From NCBI GenBank assembly GCA_903994635.1, contig CAJEXQ010000018.1, forward strand, positions 1 to 39,672: a stretch of 39,672 nucleotides of DNA, given 5' to 3'. Shown one piece after another: positions 23,001 through 33,065 of this stretch (positions are counted from its first letter, which is position 1; every line of letters begins with the position of its first letter). The translations under genes were made by a program, and so were the position numbers. A model generated the notes under the pieces. It saw nothing but the letters and a program-made list of their open reading frames with translations. It was not told the DNA's origin and did no database searches. The DNA is from an uncultured Chlorobiaceae bacterium (GTDB taxonomy: Bacteria; Bacteroidota; Chlorobiia; Chlorobiales; Chlorobiaceae).

Positions 23001-24143
23001 TCAGGAGCCCTTGATGAGATGGTAGATATTCTTGGAAAAGATTTTTATCTGGACAGGCCAGGAGGCAGGGATCATTTTTTTGTAGAGATAGGAGTCGAAG
23101 GTGATCCGCTGTACGTCATCATCGGCGCAAATAGCCACAAAGCTCTCCCGAAGCCGGTCGTTGCGGTAATAGACTGCCTGCAACACCTCAAGACCAAAAA
23201 AGATTGGGGCATAGAGCTTGCGGAACTCTTTTTCATAGTTCTTCAGAGGCGTGCCGTGCTTAAGGTGTTCAATCATGGCCAGAGCGCCAAGCTTGCCTGA
23301 GCGCATGGCGAAGAAGATTCCCTCTCCATTGGCCGGAGTCACCAGCCCTGCTGCGTCTCCAACAAGAATCGCCTTCTCCTGGGTGAATGATTTACGGGGC
23401 TTCATCGGAATTTTTGCCGCCTCATCAAGATAGGGCTTGTCGGTAATCCCTATCTTTTCAACAAAGCGTTTTTGCAATGCCTTGATATTGTGCTTGTTAT
23501 CCTCCGTGCCGGTTCCGATGGCCAGGTGATCAGCCTTGGGAAAAATCCATCCGTAAAAGTCGGGAGAGACCTCACCATCAAACCAGATTTCGACAATGTT
23601 GCTGAACTTCTGGATGGAAGGAGTGTACTTGAAGCGCTGCTGCATGGCAATAACCTTCAGCTCGCTGGGCGGAAAGTGCAGTTCATCAGCAGTTTTTGAG
23701 TTGGCGCCGTCAGCCCCGATAATTCTGCTTGCATGGAGTGGTGCTACTTTGTTGTTGAGGGTGTTGATGACGAACCCGTCATCGGAGTGAGAGATGAATT
23801 TGACCAGCCCTTCAACCACAACGGCTCCAGCTTTTTCAGCTTCAACGCGCAGGTAACGGTCGAATTTTTCACGACATACCATGCCTACGTAACCGTTGGG
23901 CATCTTCATGTCGATGATTCGCCCTTTCGGTGAGCGGGCCTTCATCCGTGAGAGTTTTTTCTCTATCAGCTCAGCAGGAATATTAAACTCTTCAATAAGG
24001 CCAAGAGGGATGGCTCCGCCGCACGGTTTGACATTATCAAAGTTGCGTTCAATGAGAATGGTGGAGAGCCCGGCACTTGCCAGTATTGCCGCGGCAACAG
24101 CTCCCGAAGGGCCTCCTCCTATGACTGCGATGTCGTAATGCAT
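23001..24143 (-). CDS. bchP: Geranylgeranyl reductase (BchP/ChlP family)
   Basis: A 380-residue flavoprotein that reduces the geranylgeranyl tail of (bacterio)chlorophyll or its diphosphate with NADPH. The dinucleotide fold appears at once ([25 protein letters not shown] at 9-14), followed by KPCGGAIP, the family [17 protein letters not shown], a second FAD motif GADGANS and the [15 protein letters not shown] motif near residue 277. This set marks the BchP/ChlP/GGR family within the FAD monooxygenase-like fold. Green sulfur bacteria carry more than one paralogue, so substrate (BChl a, BChl c farnesyl precursors or lipids) is not fixed. Between glyS (3 nt gap) and DUF2499. Confidence 0.88.
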   Translation of the reverse strand: MHYDIAVIGGGPSGAVAAAILASAGLSTILIERNFDNVKPCGGAIPLGLIEEFNIPAELIEKKLSRMKARSPKGRIIDMKMPNGYVGMVCREKFDRYLRVEAEKAGAVVVEGLVKFISHSDDGFVINTLNNKVAPLHASRIIGADGANSKTADELHFPPSELKVIAMQQRFKYTPSIQKFSNIVEIWFDGEVSPDFYGWIFPKADHLAIGTGTEDNKHNIKALQKRFVEKIGITDKPYLDEAAKIPMKPRKSFTQEKAILVGDAAGLVTPANGEGIFFAMRSGKLGALAMIEHLKHGTPLKNYEKEFRKLYAPIFFGLEVLQAVYYRNDRLRESFVAICADDDVQRITFDSYLYKKMIPASWPVQIKIFSKNIYHLIKGS

Positions 24144-24146
24144 GGT

Positions 24147-25622
24147 TTAGAGTCCGATAAGTTTCGATGCGATAAATTCCTGAACTCTTGATATGTCGAT
24201 TCTCTCCTGCGTTGCTGAGTCGCGATAGCGCACCGTCACCGAGTTTTCTTCAAGCGACTGGTGGTCAACGGTGATGCAGAATGGCGTGCCGATCTCGTCC
24301 TGTCGGCGGTAGCGTTTGCCGATTGAGCCTGCGTCGTCGTATTGAACGAGAAAATCAGCCGACAGATCGTCGCACAAGGCTGAGGCTCTCTCGCTCATGC
24401 CCCCTTTTTTCATCAGCGGCAGCACTGCGGCTTTTACCGGTGCAACCTTTGGCGAAAGCTTCAGCACCACACGCAGGTCGCCATCAACGGTGTCCTCGGT
24501 GTAGGCATCGGCCAGCAGGGCAAGGAAGAGGCGGTCGCACCCGGCAGAGGTCTCCACCACATAGGGAATGTAGCGTTCATTGGTGAGCTGGTCGATATAC
24601 TCCATGTTTTTGCCGGAGAACTCCTGATGCTGTTTAAGGTCAAAATCGGTACGTGAATGAATGCCCTCGATCTCCTCAATCCCGAACGGGAACTCGAACT
24701 TGATGTCGTAGGCAAGGTCGGCATAGTGAGCAAGTTTGTCGTGCTTGTACCAGTGAAGTTTTTCTTTGTTGATGCCAAGAGCGCTGCTGTACCAGTTAAA
24801 CCGCTCCTCCCGCCAGGCTTCAAATGCTTCAGCCTGGGTTCCGGGCTTCACGAAGTACTGCATCTCCATCTGTTCAAACTCAACCATGCGGAAAATGAAG
24901 TTTCCCTTCACAATTTCGTTGCGGAAGGCTTTGCCAATTTGCGCAATACCGAAGGGCACCTTCATTCGCGACGACTCACGAACGTTGTGGAAGTTCACAA
25001 AAATACCTTGTGCGGTTTCGGGGCGGAGGTAAACAACACTTGCCTTGTCAGCCACTGCTCCCATATTGCATTGGAACATCAGGTTGAACTGGCGCACCTC
25101 AGTCCAGTCTCCGGAGCCCGTATCAGCAGCCTTGATCCCCTCAGCAATAATGATCTCATAGAGTGCACGGTTCAGATCATCTGTCACGGAAGCTGCTTCG
25201 TAGGCGCTCTGTACCCTCTTGAGATCCTCCTCCTTTTCATCACGTCGAAGTTTTTCAATATGGGTCTCAATCAGGTGGTCGGCACGGTAGCGTCGCTTGG
25301 TCGTTTTGTCGTCTATCATCGGATCGTTGAAGCTTGCTACATGCCCTGAAGCCTCCCAAACGCGGGGATTCATCATGATGGATGCGTCAAGTCCCACAAT
25401 ATTCTGATGGCGACGAGTCATGGAGTTCCACCAGAGCTCCTTGATATTGCGCTTCATCTCGCTTCCCAGCGGCCCATAGTCGAAGCAGGAGGAGAGCCCC
25501 TCGTAAATCTCCGAAGAGGGGAAAATAAAGCCCCGCCGCTTGGCCAGTGAAACCAGCTTGTGCATCACTTTATCAGGGGAGAGATTGGCACTCTGCACTC
25601 GTTTTTGATCAGAATTACTCAT
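24147..25622 (-). CDS. glyS: Glycyl-tRNA synthetase, single-chain class II
   Basis: A 491-residue homodimeric-type GlyRS. The N-terminus [18 protein letters not shown] then [20 protein letters not shown] is the recognisable GlyRS opening. Motif 2 and the catalytic core appear in [35 protein letters not shown] and [15 protein letters not shown], and motif 3 in [20 protein letters not shown]. The C-terminal anticodon domain ends [19 protein letters not shown]. First gene of the glyS-bchP-DUF2499 string. Upstream 206 nt to clpS likely hold its promoter; no T-box-like leader is evident. Confidence 0.95.
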   Translation of the reverse strand: MSNSDQKRVQSANLSPDKVMHKLVSLAKRRGFIFPSSEIYEGLSSCFDYGPLGSEMKRNIKELWWNSMTRRHQNIVGLDASIMMNPRVWEASGHVASFNDPMIDDKTTKRRYRADHLIETHIEKLRRDEKEEDLKRVQSAYEAASVTDDLNRALYEIIIAEGIKAADTGSGDWTEVRQFNLMFQCNMGAVADKASVVYLRPETAQGIFVNFHNVRESSRMKVPFGIAQIGKAFRNEIVKGNFIFRMVEFEQMEMQYFVKPGTQAEAFEAWREERFNWYSSALGINKEKLHWYKHDKLAHYADLAYDIKFEFPFGIEEIEGIHSRTDFDLKQHQEFSGKNMEYIDQLTNERYIPYVVETSAGCDRLFLALLADAYTEDTVDGDLRVVLKLSPKVAPVKAAVLPLMKKGGMSERASALCDDLSADFLVQYDDAGSIGKRYRRQDEIGTPFCITVDHQSLEENSVTVRYRDSATQERIDISRVQEFIASKLIGL

Positions 25623-25828
25623 CGTTGGTTCAGACTGGTTGTTGAAAAATCGTCAAACATACCCTCGCCTTCATCTGGCTATCACGCAACGCAATATAAA
25701 CAAACAGTGAGAATTATCTGTCAGAGGTGTATCCGCAGATACAGTCTGAATTCCCTAATGCTGGTTTCTACCATTATGCCATGCCTACAGCATCGAAGAA
25801 ATAAGCTTGGAGACAGCGTATCTTGAAC

Positions 25829-26146
25829 TCAAGAGGTCTGAATTTCGGTTTTAAGGGCGATCTCTTCAAGAATTGAGCTTACCTGCAGGCACAAAAACAT
25901 TGATCCGGCATAGACGATGCTTCTGCCCCGGTTATGTACTTCCCAGGTGTGCTTTTCAGCTTTCTGGCGGGTGCAACGCACCGCCTTAATAATTTGAGTA
26001 ATCACGTCATCAAAAGTATGTTCTTCATCATTGAAAAGGATAACGCGGTACTGGTCGAGCAGTTTTGGGCCAGAGCTCTGTTCGTGTTTTTGTGTTTCAA
26101 TTTCAGGTAAGGCGGATGCCAGTTGGTGCACAAGAGTGGAGTTCAT
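25829..26146 (-). CDS. clpS: ClpS, adaptor of ClpAP protease
   Basis: A roughly 105-residue N-end-rule adaptor. The ClpS fold starts at about [20 protein letters not shown], where the N-D/E and TFDDV elements build the substrate pocket, and continues [19 protein letters not shown], then ALKTEIQ. A disordered N-terminal segment lies before it, as usual. I take the ATG at 26146 (MNSTLV); a GTG at 26185 would add 13 residues of odd, aromatic-rich sequence. The ldcA-like gene upstream could be cotranscribed. Confidence 0.85.
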   Translation of the reverse strand: MNSTLVHQLASALPEIETQKHEQSSGPKLLDQYRVILFNDEEHTFDDVITQIIKAVRCTRQKAEKHTWEVHNRGRSIVYAGSMFLCLQVSSILEEIALKTEIQTS

Positions 26147-26227
26147 AGCTACGGACACAGGGTTATAGGGAAAAAAATAAGTCACGATTCGGAGATATGC
26201 AAGTCACTACCTACAGACGACGTATTA

Positions 26228-27178
26228 CTATTGTATGGCTGGTTCGGTGGCCCCGAAAAACAAATTGCCAGCTTGCGAAAGCTCCATTTTAAACCGTGCG
26301 CCGATGGGGATGGTCATCAGATTCTTGATATGGCCGCAGGAGAGCCCTCTCATGACCGGGCCTTTGATTTTGGTGTTTGCACTGTAATAATTAAAAATAT
26401 TATTCAATCGTAAATTCTCCTCTCTTGTTATTTCTGAGATGTTGCTGAACTGGCCGAAAAGAACTCCCTTGCATGGCGCAAGCAAACCCGCATTGTTGAG
26501 GTGCGAAAGCATTCGGTCGATACGGTAAGCCGGTTCGTTGATCTCTTCGAGAAAAAGCAGCAAATGATTGAACGGAGGCAAGTATGGGGTTCCTATCAAC
26601 GAAGAGAGTACAGAGAGGTTGCCACCGAGGAGTCGTCCCTCCGCTGAGCCTGCCCTGATGCAGGTTATGGGGTGGTCAGGGTGATTCTGCAACGAAAGCG
26701 AGTATGAGGGCGAGGTGAGCATTCCCCAGAAGTGCTCTTCGGTGTAGGGAGTTGGTTCGTGCAGTTCCGTCGCGAGCATCGGGCCGGAAAAGCTGATCAG
26801 GCCGGTTTGAGCAAAGAGGGCGAGCGAAAGCGCTGTAATGTCAGAATAGCCAACAACTATTTTAGGATTTGCGGCGATAAGGCTGTAATCAATTTTATTC
26901 AGCAATCTTGTGGCACCTGCGCCCCCTCTCAGGCAGATAATTGCCTTGATGGCGGGATCGGCGAACATCTCATGAAGGTCATGAAGTTTCTGTTCGTCAG
27001 CAATGAGAGGATTGGTATCAATGCAGTTGAGGTAACGCGATGGCTTGACCCTGTAGCCATTTTTTTCGAGATACATCACCGCCTGCTCAATTTTGTCAGG
27101 ATAAGCGCAATGTGACGAAGGGGAGATAAGGCCAATGGTATCTCCCGGGCGCAGGGCTTTTGGCGTGAGGGTTGTCAT
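26228..27178 (-). CDS. LD-carboxypeptidase / MccF-like peptidase (S66)
   Basis: A 316-residue Ser peptidase that cleaves the D-Ala from murein tetrapeptides, or related amides. The S66 pattern is clear: LRPGDTIGLISPSS near the start, ICLRGGAGATRLLNKIDY, nucleophile region VVGYSDITALSLAL (Ser in GYSD), and LLLFLEEINEPAYRIDRML with the catalytic Glu. The His of the triad is in the C-terminal GLSCGH region. The ATG at 27193 lies inside the terminator hairpin of atpC, so 27178 (MTTLTP) is preferred. Confidence 0.88.
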   Translation of the reverse strand: MTTLTPKALRPGDTIGLISPSSHCAYPDKIEQAVMYLEKNGYRVKPSRYLNCIDTNPLIADEQKLHDLHEMFADPAIKAIICLRGGAGATRLLNKIDYSLIAANPKIVVGYSDITALSLALFAQTGLISFSGPMLATELHEPTPYTEEHFWGMLTSPSYSLSLQNHPDHPITCIRAGSAEGRLLGGNLSVLSSLIGTPYLPPFNHLLLFLEEINEPAYRIDRMLSHLNNAGLLAPCKGVLFGQFSNISEITREENLRLNNIFNYYSANTKIKGPVMRGLSCGHIKNLMTIPIGARFKMELSQAGNLFFGATEPAIQ

Positions 27179-27183
27179 AAAAC

Positions 27184-27224
27184 CAAAAAACATCAGCGCC
27201 TGTGAGGATGCTGATGTTTTTTTT
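27184..27224. terminator. Bidirectional intrinsic terminator after atpDC
   Basis: A 9-bp stem (AACATCAGC with GCTGATGTT) and 12-nt loop, with T-runs on both strands. It sits 15-50 nt past the atpC stop and 10 nt before the ldcA-like start, so its main job is to end the atpDC message. Confidence 0.85.
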
Positions 27225-27238
27225 GTAGTTGCATGGGG

Positions 27239-27505
27239 TCAGGAGATGTTTTCAGTCAACAGAATAGCCTTGTTGCTGCTCACCTCTAAAAAACCATCAG
27301 AGATAGAAAACGTTTGCTCACTGTGATCGGCCAATGAAAGTTTAACCTTGCCGGATCTTAGGGATGATATCAGCGGGGCATGGTTTTTCAGTATCTGAAA
27401 CTGTCCACCCTCGCCTGGCGCAGTCACACTCACAACCTCTCCGGAAAAATAGAGCTTCTGGGGAGTGACAATCTCTATCTGTAACCCATTTTCGGAATTC
27501 GCCAT
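27239..27505 (-). CDS. atpC: ATP synthase epsilon subunit
   Basis: An 88-residue epsilon subunit of the F1 central stalk. It holds only the N-terminal beta-sandwich ([40 protein letters not shown]), without the C-terminal helical hairpin found in the 130-140 residue forms, which normally gives ATP-dependent inhibition. The short form is what I recall for Chlorobi. It starts 15 nt after atpD. The other F1Fo genes are not in this window, so the operon is split. Confidence 0.93.
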   Translation of the reverse strand: MANSENGLQIEIVTPQKLYFSGEVVSVTAPGEGGQFQILKNHAPLISSLRSGKVKLSLADHSEQTFSISDGFLEVSSNKAILLTENIS

Positions 27506-27520
27506 GGTTATTGCGTCTGT

Positions 27521-28930
<1,410 letters not shown>

Positions 28931-29004
28931 TTATTGGTGTAATCAAACATTCATGCTTCCGGGCTTGAGTGCCGGATTTCGCTGTTCAGACTGTTCCGGA
29001 TACG

Positions 29005-29077
29005 AGCCACCTGAGGGACTTGAACCCACGACCTACTATTTACGAAACAGTTGCTCTACCAACTGAGCTAAGGTGGC
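29005..29077 (-). tRNA. tRNA-Thr (CGU anticodon)
   Basis: A 73-nt cloverleaf: acceptor GCCACCT pairs with AGGTGGC, the D-arm is GCTCAGTTGGTAGAGC, the anticodon stem ACTGT/ATAGT encloses loop TTCGTAA with anticodon CGT (reading ACG), and the T-arm has GGTTCAAGTCC. Discriminator U and no encoded CCA. The gene precedes atpD on the same strand. Confidence 0.93.
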
Positions 29078-29234
29078 TTGCGGCATAGCGAAAATTTCAA
29101 GCCAAATATAATTTTTTTGACAGAGAATCACAAAGACTAATTACAGTGCCAAATTATAGTCAGGAAAAAAAGAAGAATTGATATATTGTGGGGGGTGCTG
29201 TTGTTTGAGCTCTTTCATTAATAATCGGGATGGC

Positions 29235-29771
29235 ATGAAAAATAAATTTATCAGTAAGGCGGTGAGTGTGTGGGTGCTTTGCGCTATCTTGATGGCTGGT
29301 GCTTATGGTACGGTGGTTGCTGCTCCGCAATCAGCGCCGCTGGAGTTTGCGGCAATTTCTCTTGACGGGAAATCAGTGTCGTCAAGTCAGCTTCTCGGCA
29401 AGGCCTATATTGTGAATTTTTTTGCCTCATGGTGTCCTCCATGCAGGGCAGAAATTCCTGATATGGTTGCTCTTCAGGCAAAATACAGCAGCAAAGGGTT
29501 CACCTTTATTGGTGTAGGGTATAAAGATACAAATCCAGCAATCCGAGACTTTACGACGAAAATGCAGTTGAATTATCCTGTTGTGATTGCTGACGATAAG
29601 TTGTCGGCAGTTTTTAGCGGCTATACCAAGGGTGAGATTCGCGCTATTCCTACCTCTTTTGTTGTTGACTCTGCTGGGCGGGTTATACAGGTTATTACCG
29701 GAGGAGTCAGCAAAGAGGCTTTTGAGAAAATAATTGTTGGGGCGCTAAAAAAACCTGTTCGCCCGAAATAA
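29235..29771 (+). CDS. TlpA/ResA-like periplasmic thioredoxin
   Basis: A 178-residue exported disulfide oxidoreductase. A signal peptide or anchor covers about 1-30 (VSVWVLCAILMAGAYGTVVA). The thioredoxin domain opens with LEFAAISLDGKSVSSSQL, and the redox site is FFASWCPPCRAEIPD (Cys near 67 and 70), followed by the cis-Pro loop AIPTSFVVDSAGRVI. The WCPPC site is typical of TlpA/ResA, which reduce cysteines for cytochrome c or copper-centre maturation; the exact partner is unknown. Start at 29235 chosen because it gives a proper signal peptide. No operon partner. Confidence 0.88.
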   Translation: MKNKFISKAVSVWVLCAILMAGAYGTVVAAPQSAPLEFAAISLDGKSVSSSQLLGKAYIVNFFASWCPPCRAEIPDMVALQAKYSSKGFTFIGVGYKDTNPAIRDFTTKMQLNYPVVIADDKLSAVFSGYTKGEIRAIPTSFVVDSAGRVIQVITGGVSKEAFEKIIVGALKKPVRPK

Positions 29772-29839
29772 AGCCTTCATTCCATGATTGACAGGTTTCT
29801 CCGCCGGCGGCAGTTACCTCCGGACATCATTCTCTCTCC

Positions 29840-29880
29840 AACACGTTCGCGGTCAGTGGTGATTGCGAACGTGTTTTTTT
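29840..29880 (+). terminator. Intrinsic terminator after the TlpA-like gene
   Basis: An 11-bp perfect stem (AACACGTTCGC / GCGAACGTGTT) with a 14-nt loop, followed by seven T. It is a strong rightward terminator before pckG. Confidence 0.9.
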
Positions 29881-29908
29881 ATAACTCCAATCCAATAAAT
29901 AAACGATC

Positions 29909-31774
29909 ATGACGCTCATGTCTATCAATCCCCCAGACTATGTGAAAAACAAAAAGCTGATCCAGTGGGTGCAGGATACGGCTGAACTTTGTAGCCCGAG
30001 CACTGTGCACTGGTGCGATGGTTCCAGTGAAGAGTACGACCTTCTGGCGCAGCAGATGGTCGAGAATGGTACGTTTATCAAGCTCAATGAAGAGAAGCGC
30101 CCAAACAGCTATCTCTGCCGTTCGGATCCAAATGATGTCGCCAGAGTTGAAGACAGGACCTATATATGCAGCATCCGTCGCCAGGATGCTGGTCCTACAA
30201 ACAACTGGGTTGCTCCCAGGGAGATGAAAGAGACTCTCAAGGGGCTTTTCAGGGATTGTATGATAGGTCGTACCATGTATGTCATTCCGTTCAGCATGGG
30301 TCCGCTTGGCTCTCCTATTGCGCATATTGGTGTTGAAATTTCAGATTCGCCTTATGTGGTGACCAATATGCGAATCATGACAAGGATGGGACGCAAGGTT
30401 ATCGATTTGCTCGGAGAAACGAGTGAATTTGTTCCCTGTCTCCATTCTGTCGGCTCACCGCTTCATCCCGGCGAGAAGGATGTCGCCTGGCCTTGCAATG
30501 ATACGAAATACATTGTTCATTATCCTGAAGATCGCTCCATTGTCTCTTTCGGAAGCGGTTACGGCGGCAATGCACTGCTTGGCAAAAAGTGTTTTGCCCT
30601 GCGTATTGCCTCTTCAATGGCACGTGACGAAGGGTGGTTGGCTGAGCACATGCTGATTCTTGGCGTTGAATCTCCGGACGGAGTTAAAACCTACATTGGC
30701 GGAGCATTTCCGAGCGCCTGCGGCAAGACCAACTTTGCAATGCTCATTCCCCCCGCCTCGTTTGATGGGTGGAAGGTGACCACTATCGGTGATGATATTG
30801 CCTGGATCAAACCGGGTGAGGATGGTCGTCTTCGTGCCATCAATCCCGAGTATGGTTTTTTTGGTGTGGCTCCAGGCACTTCGGATAAATCCAATCCGAA
30901 TGCCATGGCGACGCTGGCCAAAAACTGTATTTTTACCAATGTTGCCATGACTCCTGATGGCGATGTATGGTGGGAGGGGATGACGGATGAGGCACCTGAG
31001 CATCTTATCGACTGGCAGGGCCATGCCTGGACTCCTGATTGCGGGCGTCTCTCTTCTCATCCGAATGCCCGCTTTACCTCTCCTGCAAGTCAGTGTCCTT
31101 CGCTTGATGCTGACTGGGAAGATCCAAAAGGTGTGCCGATCAGTGCCTTTATTTTTGGTGGTCGTCGCGGAGACACTGTTCCACTCGTTTACCAGTCGGC
31201 AAACTGGAATTCCGGAGTCTACCTGGCAGCTACAATGGGTTCTGAAAAAACCGCAGCCGCTGCGGGCAAGGTGGGCGATGTTCGCCGAGATCCTTTTGCC
31301 ATGATTCCTTTCTGCGGTTATCACATGGGCGATTATTTCAACCATTGGCTCCATGTCGGTCGTACACTGCCTGAACTGCCAAGAATTTTTGGGGTCAACT
31401 GGTTCCGCAAGGATGAGAATGGCAAGTTCCTCTGGCCAGGTTTTGGTGAAAACATGAGGGTGTTGAAGTGGGTTGTTGATCGTGTGCATGGAAATGCCGG
31501 GGCTGTAGAGAGCCCGCTTGGCTGGATGCCGAAGTACGATATGATTGACTGGACAGGTCTGGAGGAGATGACGGAAGAGAAGTTTATCAAATTGATGTCG
31601 GTCGACCGTGAAGCATGGAAAAAAGAGCTCCTTTCACATGAGGCACTTTTTGAAATGATTTACGACAGGCTTCCCAAAGAGTTTCCTCATATCCGTGAAC
31701 TGATGCTTTCGACGCTCTGGATGTCTCCTGCTCACTGGTCATTGGCACCGGAAAATTACTCTTCCGAAAGCTGA
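29909..31774 (+). CDS. pckG: Phosphoenolpyruvate carboxykinase, GTP-type
   Basis: A 621-residue enzyme interconverting oxaloacetate and PEP with GTP/GDP. Family features: FSMGPLGSP (128-136), [15 protein letters not shown], the P-loop FPSACGKTN (267-275) with the GTP-type reactive Cys, [10 protein letters not shown] with the metal ligand Asp, and [14 protein letters not shown]. Length and motifs separate it from the ATP-type enzyme. In a green sulfur bacterium, which fixes CO2 by the reductive TCA cycle, it most likely links oxaloacetate and PEP for gluconeogenesis or anaplerosis. An internal Met4 is an alternative start. Confidence 0.96.
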   Translation: MTLMSINPPDYVKNKKLIQWVQDTAELCSPSTVHWCDGSSEEYDLLAQQMVENGTFIKLNEEKRPNSYLCRSDPNDVARVEDRTYICSIRRQDAGPTNNWVAPREMKETLKGLFRDCMIGRTMYVIPFSMGPLGSPIAHIGVEISDSPYVVTNMRIMTRMGRKVIDLLGETSEFVPCLHSVGSPLHPGEKDVAWPCNDTKYIVHYPEDRSIVSFGSGYGGNALLGKKCFALRIASSMARDEGWLAEHMLILGVESPDGVKTYIGGAFPSACGKTNFAMLIPPASFDGWKVTTIGDDIAWIKPGEDGRLRAINPEYGFFGVAPGTSDKSNPNAMATLAKNCIFTNVAMTPDGDVWWEGMTDEAPEHLIDWQGHAWTPDCGRLSSHPNARFTSPASQCPSLDADWEDPKGVPISAFIFGGRRGDTVPLVYQSANWNSGVYLAATMGSEKTAAAAGKVGDVRRDPFAMIPFCGYHMGDYFNHWLHVGRTLPELPRIFGVNWFRKDENGKFLWPGFGENMRVLKWVVDRVHGNAGAVESPLGWMPKYDMIDWTGLEEMTEEKFIKLMSVDREAWKKELLSHEALFEMIYDRLPKEFPHIRELMLSTLWMSPAHWSLAPENYSSES

Positions 31775-31796
31775 CAATCATTTTTTTGAACAGAAT

Positions 31797-31829
31797 GAAA
31801 AAGGGCACCTGCGAAGGGGCCCTTTTTTA
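31797..31829. terminator. Bidirectional terminator between pckG and the dodecin gene
   Basis: A 7-bp stem (AAAGGGC / GCCCTTT) flanked by A-run and T-run so that it ends transcripts on both strands. It serves convergent pckG and the dodecin gene. Confidence 0.8.
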
Positions 31830-31850
31830 TTGCTCACCAGTCAGTTGCAA

Positions 31851-32063
31851 TCAGTTTTCGTCGAGGGTGAAGCCAATTTTGACGGTAACCTGCCAGTAGG
31901 CAACTTTCTGCTCCTCAACATGGCAGCGGGTTTCAAGAATCTCAACCCAGCGGATGTTTCGGATTGATTCTGCTGCTTTGGCAACAGCGTTATTGACGGC
32001 CTCCTCAATGCTTGTAGCCGAGGAACCTACCAGTTCGATTTTCTTATAGATGTGAGCGCTCAT
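31851..32063 (-). CDS. Dodecin-family flavin-binding protein
   Basis: A 70-residue protein with the dodecin pattern: YKKIELVGSSATSIEEAVNN then IRNIRWVEILETRCHVEE and a final YWQVTVKIGFTLDE strand. Dodecins form 12-mers that bind and quench FMN/FAD or riboflavin; the Trp in IRWVEI is the flavin-stacking residue. Monocistronic, ends at the shared terminator. Confidence 0.92.
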   Translation of the reverse strand: MSAHIYKKIELVGSSATSIEEAVNNAVAKAAESIRNIRWVEILETRCHVEEQKVAYWQVTVKIGFTLDEN

Positions 32064-32174
32064 GGAGTATCGTGTTTTTAGTGCTTTAAAAAAAGGGAGC
32101 GATGGTTCTTGCTGCCTCTCTGACAGGCCAGAGTCTATAATAGCAAATCAGGCGAAATCTGCAAAAAGCCTCCC

Positions 32175-33059
32175 TCAGTCAGCGCTTTTTGACGCAACTT
32201 TTTCTTGTTCGGTTGTCTGGAGGTCAATTATTTTTTCAGCGAAAAGAGAGGCGCGGGCGTATGTTGTCTCCATGGTAGTGATAAAGTTTTTGGAGGAGCG
32301 CCAGTAAGGAATTGAACCAAGCCGTTTTGCCATTGTAGCATGTACTGTTGGTGATGTATGGATAAACGCCGGATCGGGAGAGGGTGTATAGCCCCAGAAC
32401 GTACCATGGTCGGATGGCAGTGGTTCCGGTATTGGCGGGGGCTCATTCTCTCCTGCGCTCTGGCGCTTGTAGCCGATTTTTTTGAGAAAATCTTCCTTTT
32501 CTATCCCGCGCAGGGTGAAGAGAAGAAAAGGATCCTGGTCAAAGGCTTCTGCCATCAGATAAAAGACTGCGGCAATGTGTTTGCAGGGGTTTGAGTAGTC
32601 GGGGCAGGAACAGATGGTGGTCAGATCGTTGTATTTGCCGGGAAAGAGGGAAAGCCCTGCGGTTTTGAAGAGCCGCTCAAGATTTTCAGGCATCTCTCCG
32701 TTGAGGAGCTGAGCGATGTATATCTGTTTCGAGGTAAGCTTCTGTGACAAAAGTTCTTTCTGCTCTTTTGAGTAGGGCACCAGAGTGATGGAGACCTTGT
32801 AGGGGCGGACTCTTGATCCCTGCACTTTTGCCGAGACCCCTTTTTTTGCCGTGATGACAAGGTCAGTTACCTGCCCTTTTCGGGCGTACGATTTTCCTCG
32901 AGTAATCCTTTCGCCGATATCAAAATTCTCAAGTGTTGTAATCCACTGCTTTCCCCACCACGTTTGGCCAAACGCTCCCCGTTTGTTCTGGGCCTTTATG
33001 CCTCCGGTCACCGATTTTGGGGCTGAAGATGTAGCCCTTTTATACCAATAATATGCCAT
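32175..33059 (-). CDS. SWIM zinc-finger protein
   Basis: A 294-residue protein. The SWIM finger is CSCPDYSNPCKH (about 147-158; CxC-x6-CxH) followed by IAAVFYLMAEAFDQDPFLLF. The N-terminus WWGKQWITTLENFDIGERIT then RGKSYARKGQVTDL is what I associate with SWIM proteins encoded beside SNF2 helicases. It starts 6 nt after the helicase stop, so both are coexpressed. Probably a DNA- or protein-binding accessory of that helicase; the job is not established. Confidence 0.88.
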   Translation of the reverse strand: MAYYWYKRATSSAPKSVTGGIKAQNKRGAFGQTWWGKQWITTLENFDIGERITRGKSYARKGQVTDLVITAKKGVSAKVQGSRVRPYKVSITLVPYSKEQKELLSQKLTSKQIYIAQLLNGEMPENLERLFKTAGLSLFPGKYNDLTTICSCPDYSNPCKHIAAVFYLMAEAFDQDPFLLFTLRGIEKEDFLKKIGYKRQSAGENEPPPIPEPLPSDHGTFWGYTPSPDPAFIHTSPTVHATMAKRLGSIPYWRSSKNFITTMETTYARASLFAEKIIDLQTTEQEKVASKSAD

Positions 33060-33065
33060 TAACCG

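Noticed and set aside
25623..25828. T-box or other riboswitch before glyS
   Set aside because: No stem with the conserved T-box sequence or terminator/antiterminator pair is visible, and such leaders are not expected in this group.
30614..31489. 291-codon minus-strand frame
   Set aside because: Antisense to pckG, no family features and no start context.
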